A stretch of DNA of 11,994 bases from CAYHZL01 sp964361075. Lineage in GTDB: Bacteria > Bacteroidota > Ignavibacteria > UBA10030 > UBA8401. A program made the position numbers and the translations under genes. Below are positions 1 through 6,859 of the stretch, in pieces. A model generated the notes under the pieces. The model did no database searches. It worked only from the letters and a program-made list of their open reading frames with translations, and was not told the origin of the DNA. The DNA lies in NCBI GenBank assembly GCA_964361075.1, contig CAYHZL010000108.1, positions 1 to 11,994 of the forward strand, in the 5' to 3' direction. How positions within the stretch are numbered: the stretch's first letter is position 1; each line of letters begins with the position of its first letter.

Positions 1-3
1 CGA

Positions 4-183
4 AACACGGATTAGACGGGTTTAAACGGATTAGATTTTCTTTTTATCATTCGTAAATAGTTTTCTTTTGAACTGCGGCTTTTTACCGAAATTCAAAAGT
101 AGTCCAATTAATCAGTTCGCCGCGGCGAATCAGTCAAATCCGTGTTATCTGTGTTCTATTTTTTCTAACCGCTGAGTAGTTAC
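4..183. repeat. Intergenic repeat element with inverted ends and 14-bp palindrome
   Basis: No gene is visible in positions 1-265. Positions 4-17 (AACACGGATTAGAC) and 133-146 (GTCAAATCCGTGTT) form a 14-bp inverted repeat with one mismatch. Between them, at 116-129, lies the perfect palindrome TTCGCCGCGGCGAA, which recurs exactly at 4415-4428. The 11-mer TGAGTAGTTAC at 173-183 recurs inverted at 4367-4377, beside that second palindrome. The shared words suggest a dispersed intergenic repeat family (MITE-like or REP-like). No transposase is present and the outer limits are uncertain. Confidence 0.5.
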
Positions 184-230
184 CGTTTTTCAATGTTGAA
201 AAAATTACTCGCAATGTGATTGAACGTTAA

Positions 231-263
231 GTGAGCGAAGTCCCGAAGGGATGGCTTCGCCAC
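231..263 (-). terminator. GC-rich hairpin just after the response-regulator stop
   Basis: GCGAAG at 235-240 pairs with CTTCGC at 255-260, and the outer GTG/CAC (231-233, 261-263) extends the stem. Inside, TCCC-GAA-GGGA (241-251) forms a second short stem. The hairpin starts within 3 bp of the stop codon of the receiver gene at 266. It lacks a clear T-run on the minus strand, so it could be a weak terminator, a 3'-end-stabilising structure or a REP-like repeat. A related CCCCGAAGGGG word occurs at 10003-10013. Confidence 0.4.
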
Positions 264-265
264 CA

Positions 266-643
266 TCACTTCGTGACAAGATATTTTTTCACAAGAGCGA
301 TCAGTTCTTCTGGGTCCATTGGTTTTGTATAATGTTCCACACATCCGATTTGTAACGTTCGCGCTTTGTCTTCCTGTTTCGCTTGTGCGGTAAATGCAAT
401 AATGGGGATATGAGCTGTCCGCGCATCTTGTTTTATAATCGGAATTGCAGTCCATCCATCCATCACCGGCATTTGCATATCCATAAGAATAAGAGACGGC
501 ATCTCGGTGAAAACTTTGTCTATTGCTTCTTGTCCGTTTTCTGCAATAATTAATTGTGCATCAAGTTTGCTTCGTTGAAAAACGAACACCACTAAGTCGC
601 GGTTGTCTTCATCATCTTCTACCAACAATACTTTCTTCATCAT
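266..643 (-). CDS. Single-domain response regulator (CheY-like receiver)
   Basis: This 125-residue protein is one complete receiver domain with no output domain. The acidic pocket is E9-D10-D11, the phosphoacceptor is D55 in the LILMDMQMP segment, the switch Thr is T85 (AFTAQ), and the conserved Lys-Pro is K107-P108. It should therefore accept phosphate from a histidine kinase and act through protein contacts, as CheY, Spo0F or DivK do. No kinase is encoded nearby, so its partner is unknown. Two ATGs are adjacent. The first (643) is preferred because AAAGGA (651-656) sits 7 bp upstream. It lies 223 bp downstream of the degenerate-receiver gene and behind a hairpin with a T-run, so it is probably a separate transcription unit. 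The family call is firm; the pathway is unknown. Confidence 0.92.
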   Translation of the reverse strand: MMKKVLLVEDDEDNRDLVVFVFQRSKLDAQLIIAENGQEAIDKVFTEMPSLILMDMQMPVMDGWTAIPIIKQDARTAHIPIIAFTAQAKQEDKARTLQIGCVEHYTKPMDPEELIALVKKYLVTK

Positions 644-744
644 ATATTTTTCCTTTCAAGTGAAGCAACCTTTGCGCTGGAGGCGCGTCAAACTCTCGCT
701 GAGCAGTTGCACTTTATTAATACATTTTATACTTAGTCGCCCTT

Positions 745-835
745 AAAAAATGCGAGTGATGCCATGAGTGTAATAAAATGATTCGGAAATAATTCAAATT
801 TTCACGTTCTTGATAAACAAACTCATGGCATCACT
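745..835 (-). terminator. Long-loop inverted repeat with T-run (copy 1 of dispersed element)
   Basis: AGTGATGCCATGAGT (755-769) and ACTCATGGCATCACT (821-835) are perfect 15-bp inverted repeats around a 51-nt loop. Read on the minus strand, the structure begins 31 bp after the stop codon at 867. It is followed four bases later by six T (plus-strand A run at 745-750), as in an intrinsic terminator. A second copy with the same core lies at 4391-4475, also just after a minus-strand gene, so this is a repeat family and may also terminate transcription. Confidence 0.55.
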
Positions 836-866
836 TTGTAAATAAGACTTTTTAAGATTCAACTAC

Positions 867-2162
867 CTAACTGAGCGAGGCGATATACTCACGGAACTCG
901 ACAAGTTTCATATTGATGACAGTAAGCAACTCATCATATTCTACCGGCATCGGCACAACGCCTTCGTTACTTCGCAGCTCAGACGATTTCAACAAGTGCG
1001 CTTCCGACGCACCGGCTAATAAAATAAACGGCAGGTACGTAAATTTAGTTGCCGTGCGAACAAGCTGAAGAAATTTTAGTCCGCTCAGACTTCCTTGTGC
1101 AAATTCTGTTTGGCTAATAATAAGATTAGGATTTACTTTTTCAATTTTTTCCAATGCATCTTCCGGCGATGAACACAACACAACAGCAAACCCGCCCGAT
1201 TTTAATCGCGGTACAAGTTCGTTACGCGTAGCATCATCGGCAGAAACAAACATGAGCGTTCCGCGATATTGATCTGCAACTAATTCAAGCAAAAATTTCG
1301 ATTCGTATTCGAGATATTCTTGCACCGAAACACTGTACACTTTACGCAGCCATTCTAATGTTGATGATGAACTGCGAAGCAATGTTCTTTTTGCAATCAC
1401 TTCTTTTACAGCCTGACCGTACATTTTTAATTTTACTTCGCGTCGTATCGTTTCTTCCGTGTTCTCAGAAATATTCAACTTGAGCGCCAATTGTTTTAAT
1501 TGTTGAGCATCTTGTTCCGCCGGCGAACCATTCACCCACGCTTTTTCGTACGCGCTGCGTAACTGCTGAATATTAATTTCAAATTGCTGCTTCGACATTT
1601 CTTCGCGCGCTTGTTTTTCACTTTCCAATGCGCGTGTCAGCAGATCAATTTGCTGTTTCATTTCATCAAGCTTCGCGTCCATTTCATTTTTTGATGGAGC
1701 CGCGTGCGGTAAATTGAAAACAGACGACGGCTCCGGAGATGGTTGCGGAGGAGCAACCGGCGGCGGCGCAGAAACCGTTACTTCCTTTTTTGGCGGTACC
1801 GGTGGTGGAACGGAAACTGCAATTTTTTCGGCTTGAGACGGCGCGATATTTTTCGCCGGTGCAATACTTGGCGCAGACTGACTGTGCGGTTGTGGCTGCG
1901 CTACAGATGGTGCAACAGCCGGCGCGTGAACGTGCTGTTGTTCTTTTTGATCTTTCTTTTGCTGCTGTTCAAAAAATGAAATGCGATCGAGAAATGCTTG
2001 GATGTAGGCGTTTGCAGGTTCGAACTTTTTTGCTTTCTCTATTTCAAGCCGTGCTTCATGAAACTTGCTCTCTTTAATAAACTTATCCGCAGAAACAAAA
2101 CATTGCTGTGCAAATTGCTTCGATGGAGGAACTTGAGAACTATTTTTAGTTACATTCAGCAA
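867..2162 (-). CDS. TPR-like / proline-rich / coiled-coil protein with degenerate C-terminal receiver domain
   Basis: This 431-residue cytoplasmic protein has no signal peptide or membrane segment. In order it shows a TPR-like helical pair (about 17-65), a low-complexity Ala/Pro/Gln/Ser linker (about 75-158), a charged helical, probably coiled-coil region (about 160-300), and a receiver-like fold (about 302-420). The receiver keeps acidic residues after its first strand (D309-D310). The phosphoacceptor Asp is replaced by Q351, the switch Thr by A383 and the conserved Lys by M405, so it is predicted not to be phosphorylated in the usual way. It may be a scaffold or a constitutive-state pseudo-receiver. 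The start is TTG: an in-frame TAA lies 9 bp upstream and no closer ATG fits. It follows the universal stress gene by 67 bp and probably ends the ilvE operon. No named family was recognised for the full architecture. Confidence 0.8.
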   Translation of the reverse strand: MLNVTKNSSQVPPSKQFAQQCFVSADKFIKESKFHEARLEIEKAKKFEPANAYIQAFLDRISFFEQQQKKDQKEQQHVHAPAVAPSVAQPQPHSQSAPSIAPAKNIAPSQAEKIAVSVPPPVPPKKEVTVSAPPPVAPPQPSPEPSSVFNLPHAAPSKNEMDAKLDEMKQQIDLLTRALESEKQAREEMSKQQFEINIQQLRSAYEKAWVNGSPAEQDAQQLKQLALKLNISENTEETIRREVKLKMYGQAVKEVIAKRTLLRSSSSTLEWLRKVYSVSVQEYLEYESKFLLELVADQYRGTLMFVSADDATRNELVPRLKSGGFAVVLCSSPEDALEKIEKVNPNLIISQTEFAQGSLSGLKFLQLVRTATKFTYLPFILLAGASEAHLLKSSELRSNEGVVPMPVEYDELLTVINMKLVEFREYIASLS

Positions 2163-2177
2163 AATTTCTTACAAGGT

Positions 2178-2209
2178 TGAATGAGTGAATGATTGAATGA
2201 GTGAGTGAT
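2178..2209. repeat. Four tandem 8-bp units (TGAATGAG-type)
   Basis: TGAATGAG, TGAATGAT, TGAATGAG and TGAGTGAT follow one another without gaps in the 67-bp spacer between the universal stress gene and the TTG-started gene. The array ends 15 bp from that start codon. Copy-number change would alter the leader length but not the coding frame. Confidence 0.7.
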
Positions 2210-2229
2210 GAGCAAATATGTACAACGTC

Positions 2230-2799
2230 TTACACACGCTCGTTAATAAAATCGTGTTCATCCGTGCGCACCACTAAGACAGGACATGGCGCTTTGCGTA
2301 CAATTTTTTCTACCGTACTGCCGAAAAGAATATGCTCAACTCCGGTGTGTCCGTGTGTTGCCGCAACAATCAAATCAATTTCCTCTTTTTGCGCGTAAGA
2401 AATTACTTCGACAAATGGTAATCCGACTTTCACAATGGTAGCAGAAGGAACAACCCCGTGAATAGTTTCATTAGCAAGAGTATGTAATTCCCTCTCTCCC
2501 TTTTCGCGCAACTCTGCTTCAATATCCGGAAAACCGATTTGACCAAAACTAAAATCAGCGGGATAGACTGTCGGTTCGACAACATACAGCAACGTTAATG
2601 ATGCTTGAAAAGCTTTCGCGAACGGTATTGCATATTGCAGCGCTTTTTTTGAGTGCTCGGAAAAATCTATAGGAACAAGAATTTTCTTTAATACGATTGA
2701 AGAGAGCAGACTTTTTTTCGCTTGTGTTCGTACACGTTTAGCAGTAGTTGTCTTAACATTTTTTTTTGCAGTTTTTGTAACGTGGGATTTTGTTTTCAT
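2230..2799 (-). CDS. Universal stress protein (UspA family) with lysine/threonine-rich N-terminal tail
   Basis: The 189-residue protein has one Usp domain (about 36-178) of the ATP-binding type. It starts with the KKILVPIDFSEHS strand and loop and ends with THGHTG, a nine-residue spacer, GS (G150...G160-S161) and the APCPVLVV strand. The first Gly of the classical Gx2Gx9G(S/T) motif is Ala (A147), a mild departure. Residues 1-35 form an unusual basic extension with nine Lys, two Arg and seven Thr, resembling disordered histone-H1-like tails; its role is unknown (nucleic-acid or membrane contact, or an acetylation target, are guesses). The start lies 4 bp after the stop of the cyclic-nucleotide-binding gene. 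Its Shine-Dalgarno (AGAGGTGA) overlaps that gene's end, so translational coupling is likely. Confidence 0.92.
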   Translation of the reverse strand: MKTKSHVTKTAKKNVKTTTAKRVRTQAKKSLLSSIVLKKILVPIDFSEHSKKALQYAIPFAKAFQASLTLLYVVEPTVYPADFSFGQIGFPDIEAELREKGERELHTLANETIHGVVPSATIVKVGLPFVEVISYAQKEEIDLIVAATHGHTGVEHILFGSTVEKIVRKAPCPVLVVRTDEHDFINERV

Positions 2800-2803
2800 G
2801 GCA

Positions 2804-3331
2804 TCACCTCTTAGTCTGTTGTGATTGAATTCGCTCCAATTCTGCGCGTGTTTTTGTTAATTCATTATTCGTGTTTCGTAATCGCTCGCCAAGCATTTCG
2901 GCAAGTTTTAAAACTATTTTCAATCCGGCTTTCGGAGTCTTCTCTATAATATCAAACAAATCCGGTCTGAAAAATCCGATAAGCTCCGCTTCTGTTTTTG
3001 CGATAACAGATGCAGAACGCGGCGACTCATCAAGCAACGCGATCTCACCAAAAAAATCTCCGTCGGAAAGCGTTGCAACTTCCTTTTTCGTAGCATCGTC
3101 ATTATTCAGTACGATGGCAACGTTTCCTTTTTCAATGACGTACATTCCAAGTCCCGGATCGTCCTGATAAAATACATATTCGCCGGGCACGTACTGCCGG
3201 TGATGCACAATACTTGCTACCTGCCGAATTTCTTTTACAGAAAGATTTTCGAATACCGGAATCTTGGAAAGCATTTCTTCAACCGAAGAACGCTTTGGTT
3301 TAAACTTAAAAAATGCTTTAATGTCGTCCAT
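2804..3331 (-). CDS. Stand-alone cyclic nucleotide-binding domain protein
   Basis: The 175-residue protein holds a cNMP-binding beta-roll (about 25-130) with a well-kept phosphate-binding cassette: FFGEIALL (G95, E96) followed by PRSAS (R105, S106). In the CRP/PKA family, Glu binds the ribose and Arg the cyclic phosphate, so it should bind cAMP or cGMP. The C-terminal helices (about 135-175) are charged and look like a short coiled coil. There is no helix-turn-helix, so it is not a CRP/FNR transcription factor and must act through a partner. It sits 24 bp after ilvE and 4 bp before the universal stress gene, which makes the stress protein the first candidate partner. A GGAGG lies 12 bp before the start, a rather long spacing. 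Confidence 0.9.
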   Translation of the reverse strand: MDDIKAFFKFKPKRSSVEEMLSKIPVFENLSVKEIRQVASIVHHRQYVPGEYVFYQDDPGLGMYVIEKGNVAIVLNNDDATKKEVATLSDGDFFGEIALLDESPRSASVIAKTEAELIGFFRPDLFDIIEKTPKAGLKIVLKLAEMLGERLRNTNNELTKTRAELERIQSQQTKR

Positions 3332-3355
3332 AGAAAAAAAATTCCTCCAAAATCA

Positions 3356-4273
3356 CTAAATAAAATTCAACCACCTGTGTGGATCATTTCCGTTGTCTAC
3401 AACATCAAAAAATCTTTTCTGTAAATCTTTTGTAACCGGTCCCGGTTTTCCTTCGCCGATCATCATTCTATCAATGGAACGTATCGGTGAAATTTCTGCT
3501 GCGGTTCCTGTAAAAAATACTTCGTCGGAAACGTACACCATCTCGCGCGGAATTTCTGCTTCAACAATTTCGTACCCTGCATCTGTTGCAAGCTGCAATA
3601 CGGAAGCACGCGTAATGCCGGGAAGAATCGCATCAACGAGCGGCGGTGTATAAATTTTTCCGTTACGCACCACAAAAATATTTTCTCCGCTTCCTTCACT
3701 GATTGTACCGTTTACACCAAGCGCAATTCCTTCCGCATAACCGTCGGCAATCGCTTCCATTTTTATCAACTGCGAATTCAAATAATTGCCGCCCGCTTTT
3801 GCCATTGTAGGAAATGTGTTTGGTGCGGCTCGGTTCCACGAAGCAAAACGCACATCAATTCCTTTTTCCAACGCGTCGCTGCCGAGATATTTTCCCCACT
3901 CCCACACCGCAATAGTCAAATCAACCGGACAGCCGAGTGGGTTCACGCCAACATCACCATATCCGCGATACGCTATCGGACGAATATAACATGCTTTTAA
4001 TTTATTTGCATGAATTGTTTCTTTAATTGCTTTTTCAACTTCTTGCTTTGTGAATGGAATTGCTGAACGATATATTTTTGCAGAATCAAACAAGCGATCG
4101 ATATGCAAGTCGAGACGGAAAATTGCCGAACCTTTTTTTGTTTCGTAGCAGCGAATACCTTCAAACCAACTGCTTCCGTAATGTATGACGTGCGAGAGAA
4201 CATGAATTTTTGCATCATCCCAATTAACAAGTGTACCATTCATCCAAATTTTTTCAACTGCTTTCACTGCCAT
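3356..4273 (-). CDS. ilvE: Branched-chain amino acid aminotransferase
   Basis: This PLP-dependent fold-IV enzyme (305 residues, normal family length) transfers amino groups between glutamate and the 2-oxo acids of valine, leucine and isoleucine in the cytoplasm. Landmarks visible are HYGSSWFEGIR (31-41), IRPIAYRGYG (98-106), the Schiff-base lysine K159 in MAKAGGNYLNSQL, the acidic EGSGENIF (E193 onward), the LPGITR phosphate-binding loop (217-222) and GTAAEISPI. K159 and E193 fall at the same positions as in E. coli IlvE. An AAGGAG lies 5 bp before the ATG. It is the first gene of a tight set with the cyclic-nucleotide-binding and universal stress genes. A D-amino-acid or aminodeoxychorismate role is less likely given the length and motifs. 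Confidence 0.93.
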   Translation of the reverse strand: MAVKAVEKIWMNGTLVNWDDAKIHVLSHVIHYGSSWFEGIRCYETKKGSAIFRLDLHIDRLFDSAKIYRSAIPFTKQEVEKAIKETIHANKLKACYIRPIAYRGYGDVGVNPLGCPVDLTIAVWEWGKYLGSDALEKGIDVRFASWNRAAPNTFPTMAKAGGNYLNSQLIKMEAIADGYAEGIALGVNGTISEGSGENIFVVRNGKIYTPPLVDAILPGITRASVLQLATDAGYEIVEAEIPREMVYVSDEVFFTGTAAEISPIRSIDRMMIGEGKPGPVTKDLQKRFFDVVDNGNDPHRWLNFI

Positions 4274-4366
4274 AGATACTCCTTCAATAAAAAATTTTCT
4301 TCAACTGATTTATGGTGTAATATAAGGAGTTTTTCAATTAGATTTTCAGTTTAGTATAAAATTTTT

Positions 4367-4475
4367 GTAACTACTCATCGTGCCTTTAAAGTCATGCCAT
4401 GAGTTACTTTTTGATTCGCCGCGGCGAATAAAACATACAACATTCACAAAAACTTTAGACAAACTCATGGCATGA
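4367..4475 (-). repeat. Long-loop inverted repeat (copy 2 of dispersed element)
   Basis: GTCATGCCATGAGTT (4391-4405) pairs perfectly with AACTCATGGCATGAC (4461-4475) around a 55-nt loop. The loop contains the TTCGCCGCGGCGAA palindrome (4415-4428) also found at 116-129. Flanking 4367-4377 is the inverted copy of the 11-mer at 173-183. Core and flanks (TGCCATGAGT; TCGnCC followed by TTAAA) match copy 1 at 745-835. It starts 39 bp after the stop of the acetyltransferase gene, so it may act as a terminator, but it lacks the T6 run of copy 1. Confidence 0.6.
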
Positions 4476-4514
4476 CTGAGTAGATACAATTTTTCTAAAC
4501 CATTCGCTGTACTG

Positions 4515-5633
4515 TTACACATCCATCTGATAAATTCGGTATGTTTTATATCGTTTTCCCTGCATCATTTCTGCAGCGCGATTCATCATCATATTATCTT
4601 CCAAAATCCAACTTGCTTCGCCAGATTTGTAACCAAGCTTTTGTGCGCGCTGTGCTGTTTCGAAAAAGAGAACACCAGCCGCACCGCCGCGTTGATGTTC
4701 CGGCAACACGCCTAACACAATAATACGAACCAAATCTACTTTTTTCTTTCTTAGTAACAGTTGATACAAACCGCCAAGTGTTCCGCCATTTTTGTTCTCC
4801 TTCAATCGCACATTAATATCGGGAAGTGAAAGTGCGAAGCCGATAAGTTTTCCTTTTGCTTCAGCCATAATAATTAATTCGGGTTCAACAACCGGTTTTA
4901 AATCTTCGGCAAGCGCATCAAACTCCGCATTGGTCATCGGCACAGCGCCCCAATTGTATGCCCACGCTTTATTGTAGATTTCTTTTATGCGATCAACTTC
5001 GCCTTTAAAATCTTTCATGTTCAGCGAACGAAATGTTAATCCGCCGCGCTGTTTCATAATTTCGTTCGCGCGAATCATCTTATCCGTGTACACCGTCTCT
5101 TGCGAAAGCAGATACGCATACAAATCTTTTTCTTTTTTGAATCCGTATCCTTCAAGAAGAGTGATATAATATTTCGGATTGTATGTCATCAACACAACCG
5201 GTGAAGAATCAAAACCTTCAACAAGCAAACCATATTCATCGTTCACCGATGGATTTGCCGGACCGCGCATGGCATTCATTCCTTTGGATTGCAAAAATTT
5301 TTTCGCTTCATCCAACAACACATTCGCAACAGCTTGGTCGTTAATGCATTCAAAAAATCCGAAGAAACCAATTTTGTCGTTATGTTCTTTATTATGATGG
5401 TCGTTGACAATTGCACCCACACGTCCGACAATTTCACCATCGCGTTCTGCAAGAAATAATTCCATTTCTGCATGTTGATAGAACGGATTTTTTTTTCTGT
5501 TGATAAGCTTCCTTCTATCCATCATCATCGGTGGCACCCAATGCGGATCGTTGGCATATACTTTCCACAAGAAGCGGATAAATTTTGTTTCATCGGATTT
5601 TGTACGGACGGGGCGAACGGTAATGTTGGGCAT
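4515..5633 (-). CDS. Tandem-GNAT N-acetyltransferase (YghO-like)
   Basis: The 372-residue protein appears to contain two GNAT-type halves. The N-terminal half (about 1-170) has ELFLAERDGEIVGRVGAIVN at 58-77 and a conserved GPANPSVNDEYGLLVEGF region (124-141). The C-terminal half (about 200-372) holds the likely acetyl-CoA site: strand-4/helix-3 motif VLGVLPEHQRGGAAG (306-320), then SWILEDNMMMNRAAEMM and a terminal YKTYRIY strand. GNAT enzymes move an acetyl group from acetyl-CoA to an amine; the substrate of this subgroup is not known to me. It is cytoplasmic and complete at both ends. GAG lies 6 bp before the ATG. It seems monocistronic, with a candidate promoter at 5672-5700 and an inverted repeat after its stop. 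Confidence 0.85.
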   Translation of the reverse strand: MPNITVRPVRTKSDETKFIRFLWKVYANDPHWVPPMMMDRRKLINRKKNPFYQHAEMELFLAERDGEIVGRVGAIVNDHHNKEHNDKIGFFGFFECINDQAVANVLLDEAKKFLQSKGMNAMRGPANPSVNDEYGLLVEGFDSSPVVLMTYNPKYYITLLEGYGFKKEKDLYAYLLSQETVYTDKMIRANEIMKQRGGLTFRSLNMKDFKGEVDRIKEIYNKAWAYNWGAVPMTNAEFDALAEDLKPVVEPELIIMAEAKGKLIGFALSLPDINVRLKENKNGGTLGGLYQLLLRKKKVDLVRIIVLGVLPEHQRGGAAGVLFFETAQRAQKLGYKSGEASWILEDNMMMNRAAEMMQGKRYKTYRIYQMDV

Positions 5634-5671
5634 AATGTTCTCAATAATTGTGGTATGTTATTTTTGAAGAA

Positions 5672-5700
5672 AGTATAATGATTATTTTTGAAAATACAAA
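5672..5700 (-). promoter_or_regulatory. Candidate promoter of the GNAT gene
   Basis: On the minus strand, TTTGTA (5700-5695), a 17-bp spacer and TATACT (5677-5672) are followed by TTC. This fits both a sigma-70-like -35/-10 pair and a loose Bacteroidota TTTG/-7 box arrangement. It ends 38 bp before the ATG of the acetyltransferase. This is a pattern match only. Confidence 0.35.
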
Positions 5701-5744
5701 GCCGCATTAAAGACGAAATGTTAATACACAGAAAGGCATTAACA

Positions 5745-5794
5745 AAACCACAAACGCCCGAATTCAATTTTCTGAACTCGAGCGTTGTGGCTTT
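5745..5794 (-). terminator. Strong bulged hairpin downstream of the propeller gene
   Basis: Arms 5745-5766 and 5773-5794 pair over about 21 bp around a six-base loop (5767-5772), with one single-base bulge per arm and two G:T pairs. It begins 30 bp after the stop at 5825. On the minus strand it runs into GTGGTTTTGTT, a modest T-rich tail, so it is the probable terminator of the propeller gene. Extrahelical bases in a short hairpin also occur in integron attC sites, but no GTTAGGC-type boxes flank this one. Confidence 0.5.
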
Positions 5795-5824
5795 AACCTG
5801 TTACTGTTTACTGACTATTGGTTT

Positions 5825-6859
5825 TTATTTCATCAGCACTAACTTCTTCGTCTCCACAAATTTTCCGGCTTGCAATGTATAAAAATACACGCCGCTGGAA
5901 AGTTTGCCTGCATCGAAGTTTGCTTGATAGTAACCTGCGTTTTTGTATTCGTTCACAAGTGTTGCCACTTCTCTTCCCAACATGTCATACACTTTCAATG
6001 TTACATTACCTGCTTGCGGTAATGCATAATTGATTGTTGTTGTGGGATTGAATGGGTTGGGGAAATTCTGGAGGATCATAAAGTCCTTCGGTTGCTCGAT
6101 GGCCTGCTCGCCGTTTTCATGTACTGCAGTGATTATTCCGTTTTCATTAAATTCAACGATCGTGCCTTCAGCGTTTGCTGAAGTAATCCATTTGTTGCCA
6201 AAGTTGTCTATCAAAACAGTTCCGATAAAAGCAATACCGATATCGCTGTTGTACGGATTATAGTTATTCCAGATACCACCTGATTTAGTGTCACAACTAA
6301 ATAAACCTGTACCGCTTGATGCTATCCATACTTTATCAGTTGATTCCACGGCTATCTTTGCATCAGACTGACGATTTTTTTGAATGTTGTATGTAATTTC
6401 AAGATTGCGTATTGAGTATTGAAAGAACTTCCAAATACCATCCTTAAACTTTGTTACTATAATTGAATCGGAAAAAACTCCGCTATAATTATAATCCACT
6501 GTGAACCACACACCATTATCTGGTCCAATCGCAATATGTGAAGAGACACCACCACCCCTAGGAACTTTGTACGAAGAAACAATCCCATTTTGATATTTAA
6601 AAAGTGTATCATTTCTCGTAAACCAAAATATTCCATTCTGATCTATTGCAGCTCCCCTCGGTATGTTATCAAATGTAGTCCAATTACCACCGTCATAAGA
6701 GTAATTATTGTTTCCATCCCACGATAAGAAATATTTTTTATTTCCCGGACCTACAAGAATATTATAATAGGGAATGCGGTATTCTTTTTTTGAAGATAAC
6801 GTTGTCCACTTTGTGCCATCATAAAAACTTATTCCCCCGACATACCCCCCCCTCCGCAA
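5825..6859 (-). CDS. C-terminal part of frameshifted secreted beta-propeller protein, with T9SS sorting domain
   Basis: This frame continues the upstream one at 6829-8103; the two overlap across a G8 tract and together read as one gene. The nominal TTG start at 6859 has no Shine-Dalgarno and only arises inside the shared region, so independent translation is unlikely. It contains the rest of the propeller-like repeats (DQNGIFWFT, GPDNGVWFTV, ESTDKVWIASSGTGLF, DNFGNKWIT). The last roughly 80 residues are a type A type IX secretion sorting domain: NFPNPFNPTTTINYALP, then VYDMLGREVATLVN, AGYYQANFDAGKLSSGVYFYTL and a final KKLVLMK. That domain directs export through the outer membrane in FCB bacteria and is normally cleaved. 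The ligand of the propeller is unknown. Confidence 0.8.
   Translation of the reverse strand: MRRGGYVGGISFYDGTKWTTLSSKKEYRIPYYNILVGPGNKKYFLSWDGNNNYSYDGGNWTTFDNIPRGAAIDQNGIFWFTRNDTLFKYQNGIVSSYKVPRGGGVSSHIAIGPDNGVWFTVDYNYSGVFSDSIIVTKFKDGIWKFFQYSIRNLEITYNIQKNRQSDAKIAVESTDKVWIASSGTGLFSCDTKSGGIWNNYNPYNSDIGIAFIGTVLIDNFGNKWITSANAEGTIVEFNENGIITAVHENGEQAIEQPKDFMILQNFPNPFNPTTTINYALPQAGNVTLKVYDMLGREVATLVNEYKNAGYYQANFDAGKLSSGVYFYTLQAGKFVETKKLVLMK

Noticed and set aside
1739..2180. Several plus-strand frames opposite the proline-rich linker
   Set aside because: They are antisense images of the Ala/Pro/Gln-rich coding sequence and give Arg- and Phe-rich low-complexity peptides.
2178..2209. CRISPR-like array
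   Set aside because: Units are only 8 bp with no spacers, and no cas genes are present.
5745..5794. Second attC site closing another cassette after the propeller gene
   Set aside because: The bulged hairpin is suggestive, but no GTTRRRY/RYYYAAC boxes flank it and a terminator is the simpler reading.
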